DNA of 11,491 nucleotides from contig JNET01034326.1 in the NCBI GenBank assembly GCA_000697455.1, forward strand, positions 1 to 11,491. The letters are read 5' to 3'. The stretch comes from Basidiobolus heterosporus B8920 (taxonomy: Eukaryota; Basidiobolomycota; Basidiobolomycetes; Basidiobolales; Basidiobolaceae). The translations under genes were made by a program, and so were the position numbers. The notes beneath the pieces are model-generated. The model searched no databases and had not been told where the DNA came from. It saw only the letters and a program-made list of their open reading frames with translations. Of this stretch, positions 1 through 7,677 are shown in pieces. Within the stretch, counting starts at the first letter, position 1. The number at the start of each line of letters is the position of its first letter.

Positions 1-349
1 AATCGCAGCGATTAGAACTGGCATTATTTACTTCGGATGTTGAAAAAGATGGGGATACGTTTCGAGCAATTCAGGCTTTTATAAGGTGACTTGGAATTTT
101 GGAACAAATAGGAATAAAAGGATTAATGGATAATTTGGGTGGAATTGTAAAAGATAGTTCTAGGCCGAATGGAATGCCATGGAGTGCAGTCACATTATGC
201 AAAATCCACCTAGTGATCAGAGTGGGGGAGGGGTGAACGGATGTTGCTAGCCTTGACATCTACCCCGCCTAGAATGGGCTAAATAGGTAAACATTCCTTA
301 TTCTCTTTGACAGAAGTATTGAATAATCTTTGTCTCATTTCGACCTTAC
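1..349. other. Left-edge stretch with no gene I can support
   Basis: On the plus strand a frame is open from base 3 to a stop at 87-89 (28 codons, mixed polar and hydrophobic composition). It could be the 3' end of a coding exon entering from the left, but it is too short to identify. The same frame is open again from 90 to about 236. A good-looking splice acceptor (pyrimidine-rich run ending in CAG at 311-313, preceded by a CTAAA-like branch site) hints at an intron. I could not build a consistent exon chain across it. The minus strand shows only short open stretches. Confidence 0.2.
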
Positions 350-553
350 ATGTACAAAAGCCTCAACTCAGTTGGTACTCTTATTGCTAACAGCTTTATT
401 CTTGAGGTGGGTGGTGACTTCGAGTTATTTAAAGGTGATTGCACTCTTGAAGTCTTTAGAGTGGAATACGTTTTAACAGTGGACAGTGATTATATATTGG
501 CTGAGTTTACGGAAGAACGTATCAAAGTATGCTACAAGTATATACAAGCCTAG
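350..553 (+). CDS. Small open reading frame, possibly a terminal exon (doubtful)
   Basis: A 67-codon ATG frame, open back to 323, ends in TAG at 551-553. The predicted product is acidic and mixed, without a signal peptide, membrane helix or motif that I recognise. The minus strand here is closed in all frames, so this is not the shadow of a minus-strand gene. That is the only positive argument for it. It converges on the RING gene, and the two stop codons overlap within CTAG at 550-553. It may be the last exon of a gene whose earlier exons lie to the left, or it may be chance. No upstream promoter or clear splice acceptor in the right phase was found. Confidence 0.2.
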   Translation: MYKSLNSVGTLIANSFILEVGGDFELFKGDCTLEVFRVEYVLTVDSDYILAEFTEERIKVCYKYIQA

Positions 554-1003
554 ATTCCAACTTTGCAACGACAAAGTGGGCAGCTGTTGACACGTTTTAA
601 CCAAGGAAATATACACTCTTCATGAAAAATATGTTGGCAGGGTAGTTTTCTCAACTGACAGTCACTTCCTTGGTTTTCAGAATCTTCACGACATATGGCA
701 CAAATGTATTCAGAATTTCCAATTTCAGGAACTATCGGTAAGCCTTTTATTAGTTCCTCGTGTAAGGTACTGTCCAAATCAACCCTTGACTCCATATATT
801 CGACTTGAGAATTTCCAGCAAGATACATCTCGAAGAAGTCTTCCTCATCTAAACTGACTGTCTGAGAACTTTCATAGACATAGAGTATCAAAGATAAAGG
901 GGAAAACAGAAAATTTGTGACACTAAGAAGAGTAGACATTGAGGAAAAGAGGCTCCAAAGGAAGTGACTCATTAATAATCAGGGTAAACAGGTCTAAGCA
1001 CAT
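550..1003 (-). CDS. RING-H2 finger protein, probable E3 ubiquitin ligase (5' end uncertain)
   Basis: The last exon (861 to 550) encodes 103 residues. It ends in a RING-H2 finger at exon residues 54-97: C54-x2-C57, C75-x-H77, H80-x2-C83, C94-x2-C97, with the Pro-Trp-Leu after C83 that is typical of E2-binding RING-H2 domains. It resembles the RNF115/RNF126 type, including the helix and LPxV stretch just before the finger. An acidic segment opens the exon. I place an intron at 862-937 (76 nt, pyrimidine-rich, ending TTCTCAG). Skipping it joins the finger exon in phase 0 to an upstream frame whose first ATG is at 1003, giving 125 residues. That frame stays open to 1171 with protein-like sequence, so the true N-terminus may lie further out. 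No convincing upstream first exon was found. The alternative unspliced start at 972 gives a Phe/Leu/Ser-rich N-terminus that is probably translated intron. The donor GTCTAC is poor. Substrate is unknown. Confidence 0.7.
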
Positions 1004-1304
1004 CACTACTCCGAGCTCTTGCCAAAGAATTGATTCAGATATCAGGTTAGCTAGTTGATGAGAAGGATAGTATGGGAGCAAACGGATAAAACCGAAACAG
1101 ATGATTTGTTTGTATTTGAGTATAGCGAGTATTACATAACGAACTGTGAAATCACATGGGTCATTGCAACATTAACAGGCTAAATGGAGTTGAGCATTCC
1201 ATATACTCAATACTTCCACATGATCAAATCAAGTCATTTAATAAAGGAATTCTATTTTAAAGCTCATCAACCGAACGTGTCAGAACGAGTCTTGTTTATA
1301 AGTA

Positions 1305-2283
1305 TCAGTGGATGTTACGAATTTTGGTATCCTAGCAGTACGAAAGAAGCCGTTAGTATATGTTATACTGTGCTAACGACACAAAATAACGTACTCTTAA
1401 CAATAAGCCAATACGTCTAGCTTGGGGAACGGGTTCCCCCTTAAATATACGTTTTTCGGGGGTATTGGGAATGGAATGAGCAAAATTATAACGAATCGTA
1501 TCTCTGTTCATTAAGCAAAAGATTAGAGCCCGGGCTTGCTCGGGTTATGTTACGGAAAACGTACCTTTGAATATACAATGTCCTCGGGTTCACAAACACT
1601 TCGAAGTGAATACTTGGATCGTCCTTATGTTCCATTATAAACATGGTAGGGCTGATCAGATTCAAACAAGTAATAACATTGCCTGAGGCCTCTAAATTAT
1701 CTACGTGAGGACCTATACTACCCTCGGCATGCAGGTCTAGTGAATTATTAAGAATCCTGTTTAGATATAACTTAGCAAGGCGAGGAAGGAGTAATATATC
1801 TCAACCTAGAATGTGTGGAGGAAGCCATTGGTATTCATCAGGGAAGACCTCCTTAACTCGTTGTAGAATCGAGTTCATCCTTTCCTCTTCACCACCCCAA
1901 TGGGTGGCTGTACATTCGCGGTATTTCTTTATCACCCCATCAAAGTGACCTTCCAAGTAGTTAGGCCCGGCAACTCGTTTTAGCTTTTTTTCTGCTTGTT
2001 TTATCAAATACTGATGTTCCTCTTCCGTAACAAAGTCAGGAAAAACTAAGAAATCATCTCTACTGTACTCTTTGCTAACAGGGAGATTCGAAAAGTCAAA
2101 GTATTTTAGATTGTCGGGAGGATTTTTCAAAGCAAAATAATCTGAAGCCTTTTGCTGGATAGTACCACTTGAGGTGAAGCCTCTCAGACTGATGGAGTTC
2201 TGAATTAGGGGTCTGTGCAAAGACGTCTTACCACCAAATATTCCCAAATTCCTATTCAAACAAGTCCAGCTTTTACGTAGCAT
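1305..2283 (-). CDS. ALKBH7-like mitochondrial Fe(II)/2-oxoglutarate dioxygenase
   Basis: Four exons (2283-1806, 1736-1565, 1503-1395, 1331-1305) encode 261 residues. Introns are 1737-1805 (69 nt), 1504-1564 (61 nt) and 1332-1394 (63 nt; donor GTACGT, branch TACTAAC). The start is the first ATG. The N-terminus (MLRKSWTCLNRNLG onward) is rich in Arg, Lys and Ser without acidic residues for about 40 positions, as expected for a matrix-targeting presequence. The AlkB fold shows the iron ligands H170-x-D172 (GPHVDNLEASG) and H226 (YNFAHSI), and the 2-oxoglutarate-binding Arg in RRIGLLLR near residue 247. The match to ALKBH7 runs through the whole domain. Human ALKBH7 is mitochondrial and linked to programmed necrosis, fatty-acid metabolism and mitochondrial RNA; the substrate here is unknown. 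If the last intron is retained, the protein ends at a stop at 1353-1355 with a different tail. The first donor is the unusual GTTGAG. It is transcribed divergently from the protease gene. Confidence 0.88.
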
Positions 2284-2539
2284 TGTTACTCCAAGCAAAG
2301 TAAAACATTTTCCTTCAATTTACAAAGATAAATCCTAGCTTAATACCCAATCAATTATGATTAGCCACAGGCCACATTCTGCAGCACTTTTGATGGAATA
2401 TTCGTAGATACGGAACAATTTGTACACCCGCGGAACACAGAACGACTATACATAACGGCTAGTGCAGTCCATGCAATTCACATAGGAGATATCTACACCA
2501 GAACTATAAATCACGAAAACACTAAGAAGACACTGTAGG
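2284..2539. promoter_or_regulatory. Divergent promoter region, ALKBH7-like and subtilase genes
   Basis: The 256 bp between two divergent start codons must hold both promoters. A CCAAT pentamer lies at 2347-2351 (plus orientation), a candidate site for the fungal HAP/NF-Y complex. A weak TATA-like CTATACATA occurs near 2447-2455, about 90 bp before the protease start. Neither is proven. No open reading frame of note lies inside. Confidence 0.4.
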
Positions 2540-4093
2540 ATGAGCCTATTACTAATCATAGGACTGTGCTCTTGCTTCTTTTCTCCCTGGATAACCAGAG
2601 CGCAAATTGCGCCAATTGTACCGAAATACTTTGTCAAACTCAGGGAGCTTCCTGATCAACAGTGGATACACAATACCACCATCCACCGAAATGCTGAGCT
2701 CTATTCGATCAGTGAGAAATTCCACTTCCTTATTGGCGAATACTCTAGCAATGATCTTGCCACTTTAAGAACGAATCCTTACGTAGAATATATTGAGATT
2801 GACAAGCCAATACAGCATCAAGGCCTGGAGCGAAATCCACCAAGTTGGGTAACTATTACTCGTCACATATCCCAATCAAACTGTTACTGATTCTAAGCTC
2901 TAGGGGTTGGATAGGTTAGACCAAATATCACTTCCATTAGATGGTCAATTTAATTACGTAGACAACGGTGGGGAAGGTGTTGACGTCTATGTTGTAGATA
3001 CGTATGAAGCTTACGTATTGAATGACGAGTAAGATGGTTCTTCTTATAAATACCGATTTGTTTGCAGGGGGATCTTTGTTGATCATGAAGAGTTCGAGGG
3101 AAGAGCAAAATGGGGAAAGACTGTCATTAACGGGCCCAGTATAGACGTCAATGGCCATGGAACGTTTGTTGCAGGGATAATAGGTGGAAAGACATACGGT
3201 GTCGCCAAGAAGGCAACCATTCATGCAGTCAAAGCGAGTAAAATCTCTCAACCTTCCTGCATCGAAAGTGATAATGCTAACCAAGTGAAAATTAGGTCCT
3301 TAATGAGTTTGGGGGTGGAATGCTAACTAGTTTGATTCTTGGTGTGATGTACGTGCAGCAAGAGCACCGGAACAAGCCTAGCAAAAAGACCGTGATCAAG
3401 TAAGCGTGATCTAGAGCAATGTTATAGACACGTGGTGATTAACAGATATTCATACTTTAAGTATGTCACTAGGAATGGATTACTATCGAATCATTAATGA
3501 AGCAATTGAAGAGGTGATACTTTCCGGGATTGTAGTTGTTGTAAGTCGATTTTACGTAAAACGCTGGTGATCAATCTAATCTATTTCAGGCTGCAGCAGG
3601 GAACGGAGATGGGTTTCGGGGCCAAGATTCCTGCGATGTATCACCCGCTTCAGCTCCAAATGTCATCACGGTAGGCGCTACTCGAAGTAACGATGAGATC
3701 GCACCATTCTCCAATCGTGGCGAATGTATTACATTGTATGCTCCGGGTGAGATGGTCACGTCTTCATACATAGGCTCTCCTGTTGCTTTTACTGTACTCT
3801 CCGGGACCTCGTTTGCTGCACCTCACGTCACCGGGATAGTTGCTTTGATACTATCCACCACCGCAACAAGGCTACATCCCGCTGAGATTCGTGAACGAGT
3901 GATTGATATCGCCTATAAAGGGGCATTATCAGCCCTGGCCTCTGATGCCCCGAACTTATTAGCTAGTAGCCTACTAGAACCGCATCTATTTGCAAATATT
4001 TCATTGAGGCTTATCCCTCAAACTACACTTGTGGTTGTGCTTTGTTTCCTAGGACTCCTATTTAACAGCCCAATTATAAAATCTATTATCTAA
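2540..4093 (+). CDS. Secreted subtilisin-like serine protease (S8A, cerevisin/proteinase K type) with I9 propeptide
   Basis: Six exons (2540-2848, 2904-3001, 3068-3233, 3296-3399, 3462-3540, 3590-4093) give 419 residues. Order of parts: signal peptide (about 1-21), inhibitor I9 propeptide (about 30-91), a WGLDR start of the mature enzyme (103-107), then the catalytic core. The triad is D135 (VYVVDTG), H166 (NGHGTFVAG) and S326 ([12 protein letters not shown]), with oxyanion N257 (AAGNG). The SPAS segment and the Cys-containing stretch before YAPG (C298) resemble cerevisin (yeast PRB1) more than proteinase K. Introns are 55, 66, 62, 62 and 49 nt. The third (3234-3295) starts with GC, not GT. 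The last 25-30 residues are strongly hydrophobic ([13 protein letters not shown]), unlike the usual secreted enzymes, suggesting a membrane or GPI anchor. All key residues are present, so it should be active. Role: extracellular or vacuolar protein digestion; expanded subtilase sets are typical of insect-associated and saprobic early fungi. Confidence 0.93.
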
Positions 4094-4357
4094 AGTTTTG
4101 ACGTTCTCTACCTCGGTACCAAGCCTCCTTGAGTAGGCCTGAAAACAAATTACACACGAACTTGATCACGACACTGAGTCTGGATATATATGCAGAAGTT
4201 TCCTTATTTGATAATTGATGAGTATTAACGATGGATAATGGATGATGGCCAATCAACGTGAACCTTGATTTTGGCCTTTCCAAAACAAAATAAACAGCAC
4301 AATACTTAATAAACAATTAGTTTAGTCTTTTCTTCAATCCTATTGTTCTTGTCAATC
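4094..4357 (+). promoter_or_regulatory. Intergenic region: protease 3' end and Spindly-like gene promoter
   Basis: The 264 bp between protease stop and Spindly-like start contain GGCCAATCA (CCAAT at 4249-4253), a good NF-Y/HAP consensus about 105 bp before the ATG. Two AATAAA hexamers at 4289-4294 and 4308-4313 could serve as polyadenylation signals for the protease or simply reflect AT-rich promoter sequence. A minus-strand open frame here has no support. Confidence 0.4.
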
Positions 4358-6600
4358 ATGTCGATGGCAACTCCAAGTCGTCCTTCTAATTTGAATCCAA
4401 ACTATGACTCACCTCTCCGTACGCCTCTCTCACGCCATCCTTCCACACCTCGTTACAATGAGAGCCCTACAAGTACACCTTTTATTAACAGACTTAACGA
4501 GCTTGAGCTGAAGCATCGTCTCCGAGACGCCTATCGAATGCTCAAAGAGAAAGATCGAGGTAAGTGAAATTATAGGCACGCTGAACGAACTATGCTCTAA
4601 TACAGTTTCTAGATATTATCCTCGCCGCCGAGATTGGCCAAAGTTTACTAGAAAGTAACGATAAGCTTAAGTTGGAATATGAAACGGCAATGCTAGCACT
4701 AAAGGAGCGAACTGCTTTTGAAGGGGAGGGGTTTGAAAATACGGATTCATCCGCCAAGTGGGAGAATGAACGTAATGAACTGTATTCACAACTCGCTGAA
4801 CTCGAGAAGAGTAACATTGACCTACAGGAAAGGTTGGAGGAATCTTTACATAAAGCGGGAGATAGTGAAAGAGAAAATGAAAAAAAAGTTAAGCAAGCTG
4901 AGGCGCAACTCGTCGCCGTCTCCAAAGAATTGGAGAATCAGTTGCGTAAAAATGAAGAGCTTGAGGAAAATAACAAAAGATTGGCGAATGAAAAGGGCGA
5001 GCTCATTAAAGGTAGAAAAAAGTCTGACAGCAAAGATGAGCAGCTGGAAAAGGCGCAAATACTTGCCCATGACCTCGAGTGCGCGGTGAAATCACTATCC
5101 GCAAACAAGCAAGACTTGGAAGCGAAACTTGTTGCAATTATTTCCGAAAACAACATCCTACAAGAAAAACTGATGCGCTTTGAGGAGGAGATGGAGGAAT
5201 ATCATTCCCTTCAAGATCAGTACCAAGAACAAAACAACGAGCTCAACGAAGCCACTTATGCGTTGGAGGAAGCGAGAGAAACGATCCAGGCTCTAGAAAA
5301 TAGAATCTCGGTTATTGAACCTGAAAGCCAAAAGGGGCCTGATAGAGCGGGAGTAACCCTATTCGATGAGGTGGAAGATCGTCGCCAGGAACTTGAGAAT
5401 AAGCATCAACATCTCAGCCAAAAGCATGCAGGCTTACTTAAGGCTCACACCATGACTATCCATCAACAGGAGCGTATGAAGAATCACATCTCTCGTCTTA
5501 CTCAGCTATCGCACAACCGCTCTAATGAAGAAAAGATGAGACGCCTGGAGCAGGCTTTAGGCCAAACTCAAAGTGAGAACAAGATGCTCATGAATAGAAT
5601 CTCCCAGCTGGAGAGATCACTGGATCTCGATCAATTTGACTACGCGGTTTCTGGTCCACAGAACGGCAGCAATGGCCTTAGTAATACTAGTGCGTCTATT
5701 GACGAGAAAAATGAACTCATCGAATGTCTTCGCTTGCGCGTCGATCAACTTAGCGATGAAACCGAATCTCTTCGTCGTGAATTACGTACTGGACAAATGC
5801 TGAAATTAAGCTTGGATGAGAAAATAATGGAGCTAGAAGGGCTATTGCATGAGCGTGAATACGAACTCGATCATACTCGAACAGTAAATGCTCAGGTCAA
5901 GTTTGAACTGGATGAACTGAAACTCAAGCATAAGATCATGAAAGACAGTCAGCTACCTGAGGTTTTGGATGATGGAGAAGTTCTACAAGTAGATGAAGAG
6001 CATGAGCCGGAATTTGAGTCTCGGCAACCTCAAGCCGTTCTCAGTGCAGCTTCTCCGGATCGTGCTGAGCGTGGCCAGCAGACTGCGCCTCAATTGGAAG
6101 AAACGCCCATCATTAAGATGCCTCAGAATACGCGCTCGTTGTTCGAAGAAATGACAGCCGCGGGTAGTGAGACTGACCACACTGACCACACTGATCGTAA
6201 CAACAGTTCATCGGAGGCCAGAGAAGTTCAGAAAAGCGATGATTGTGATGGATCGTTCGATGAAGAGGCAATAGACAATACTCCCAGTCCAGCTTTAGGT
6301 CCATCAGTCTCAGACTGTGATCAATCGGTTGAGCCTATTGATAACCAGCAATCTGATGAAACTGAACCATCTACACCCACGCCTAAACCTGTTGTTTTGG
6401 AAGCTGACCCTGATTCGCAAAATGAAGCATTTTCGGATCAAGAAGAAAACGTTCATTTCGTTAAGGCCAACCGTGGACCAAAAATAAAAAGCCCACATCC
6501 TCGTAAACTTGGTTTTACTGCGGGCAGCCCATCATCCAAACCCAAGCAATACCACGTTCGAAGCCAGAAAACAAATCCAAATGAGTGCAATCAACAATAA
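4358..6600 (+). CDS. Spindly-like dynein-dynactin adaptor, long coiled coil with C-terminal CaaX box
   Basis: Two exons (4358-4559, 4613-6600; intron 53 nt, GTAAGT...CTAG) encode 729 residues. The first ATG is at 4358. Order of parts: a disordered N-terminus with six Ser/Thr-Pro sites in residues 5-41; a CC1 box, A72-A73-E74-I75-G76, which in BICD, HAP1 and Spindly adaptors binds dynein light intermediate chain; heptad-rich coiled coil to about 300; a Spindly motif L317-F-D-E-V-E-D-R-R325, nearly the human LFAEVEDRR that binds the dynactin pointed end; more coiled coil with LDELKLK at 500-506, also found in human Spindly; then an acidic disordered tail. The last four residues are CNQQ (C726), a prenylation box of the same kind as human CPQQ. 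In animals, Spindly is farnesylated and recruits dynein to kinetochores through the RZZ complex. Role here is inferred by homology. A second SLFEEM lies at 576-581. The identification rests on remembered motifs, not a database search. Confidence 0.85.
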
Positions 6601-6811
6601 GCATTTTTAATATCTAGATCCCGTAACTCCACTAGTTCCTATCCCTCGAAATGTAACATAGATATCTGTTTGTAAACCCCATTTTTAACCATCATGCCTC
6701 CTAGCTTTACTTCACTGAAATAAAAAGAGGGTGTGTTCAATGTACTTTATTGCCAACAGCCTGCTGATTCTACAGAGCCTATGGATATTCAAAAAGTCCT
6801 TACAAAAGTGA
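6601..6811. terminator. Convergent 3' ends with opposed poly(A) signals
   Basis: This 211-bp gap lies between the stop codons of the Spindly-like (plus) and TMEM14 (minus) genes. AATAAA on the plus strand at 6719-6724 is followed by a GT-rich run (6730-6736). On the minus strand AATAAA lies at 6746-6751, about 61 nt after the TMEM14 stop. The two signals are 21 bp apart and face each other, so mature 3' ends would overlap. Fungal cleavage signals are loose, so this is suggestive only. Confidence 0.42.
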
Positions 6812-7316
6812 TCACGCCTGACGTTTCTTTGGGGCAAAAAGGACGGAGCCATAGCGCAAAGTCATAACCAAGCTAGACAGGCAATAGCAATTAACTTCAG
6901 TTAGGTTGAGAAGATGTTCAACTTGCTTTACCTCAACAGCGAAACAAATCCAGCTGGCATGTACTTTCCAGTGAGGGAATATCTGTAACCCATGAGTAGC
7001 AGGATTATCAAGCTTATACCTATTTTACCGTTTTGCTCAATGATTGATGTTTCATTAGAGAGGTATACTTTGAATACGAACCAAATGCGGTACCAGCATC
7101 CTGGGGATTTTGAGAAGTTTTGGAAGCAGCCTTAAACATCAAATATCCAAGGCCAACACCCGAGACAAGAGAGGCCTGACTTCCTAATTTGCAGAACGAT
7201 AAGTATCAGTGTATACATTATAGCGAAGAAAAGTACATACCAGCCTGGATGAAACCGGCAATACCACCGAAAAATACTGTAGCGGCATAGACATAACCTA
7301 CTGTGTCTTGTGGCAT
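6812..7316 (-). CDS. TMEM14-family (UPF0136) small membrane protein
   Basis: Four exons (7316-7241, 7183-7082, 7019-6932, 6872-6812) encode 108 residues, the usual family length. Introns are 57, 62 and 59 nt. The protein has the family's helices: about 6-24 (GYVYAATVFFGGIAGFIQAG), 29-45 (SLVSGVGLGYLMFKA), 60-72 (GISLIILLLMGYR), and a last segment after the conserved GKYMPAGFVSLLSLVM (77-92), with a basic C-terminus. Family knowledge: animal TMEM14C sits in the mitochondrial inner membrane and supports porphyrin transport for heme synthesis, and plant FAX proteins export fatty acids. The fungal substrate is not known. The third intron begins inside an in-frame GGTAA, so its retention would end the protein at 6928, before the final helix. 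The second intron has a weak GTTCGT donor but restores perfect family sequence. It is divergent from the uL4m gene. Confidence 0.9.
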
Positions 7317-7677
7317 ATTCTGTTGCTCTTCAAATAATAATACAAAGCTATCAAGAATGATCTCTAATCTTGGCCAAAACTACTGCATAAAAGTAATTCG
7401 AGAATGATGTCAAGTGATATGTGACGAACAACCCCAGATTTGACGACTATGTTGTAATGCCATTTGCAAATTCGAAAACTCAATTCATGAAATATAATTC
7501 CAGGATCATGTGATTTGAGAATCCAAATCAGCCAAGCATGAAAAAATTTGGTCAGAGCAGCAAACACACATTCACTAAATTTGAGGCCTCAGGTTTGCCA
7601 CGGCCGTAAAGCTACTTTCACCTGGTAACCTCAATTGTAATATTTCTACAGAAAGGAAGTCAATTGAAGTAGACATA
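7317..7677. promoter_or_regulatory. Divergent intergenic region, TMEM14 and uL4m genes
   Basis: The 361 bp between two divergent ATGs must contain both promoters. I see no CCAAT box on either strand and no convincing TATA box. A long minus-strand open frame (7364-7567) lacks a good ATG and family resemblance. No repeat or RNA gene was recognised. Shared control of two mitochondrial genes is possible but unproven. Confidence 0.35.

Noticed and set aside
970-972. ATG as start of the RING protein with an N-terminal membrane segment
   Set aside because: The apparent hydrophobic stretch comes from a pyrimidine-rich tract ending in a splice acceptor. The spliced alternative joins to protein-like sequence.
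1184-1420. Plus-strand 78-codon open frame
   Set aside because: It overlaps the 3' exons and last intron of the ALKBH7-like gene on the other strand, which homology supports strongly.
2937-3284. Minus-strand 115-codon open frame
   Set aside because: It lies opposite subtilase exons 2 and 3, whose catalytic motifs are unmistakable.
4086-4316. Minus-strand 76-codon open frame in the intergenic region
   Set aside because: No family resemblance; it spans the protease 3' end and the Spindly-like promoter with its CCAAT box.
4718-5156. Alternative-frame open stretches inside the Spindly-like gene on both strands
   Set aside because: Shadows of the Glu/Lys-rich coiled-coil coding sequence.
6172-6195. 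Short tandem repeat of GACCACACT (Asp-His-Thr)
   Set aside because: Only two to three units inside a low-complexity acidic tail; ordinary for disordered regions.
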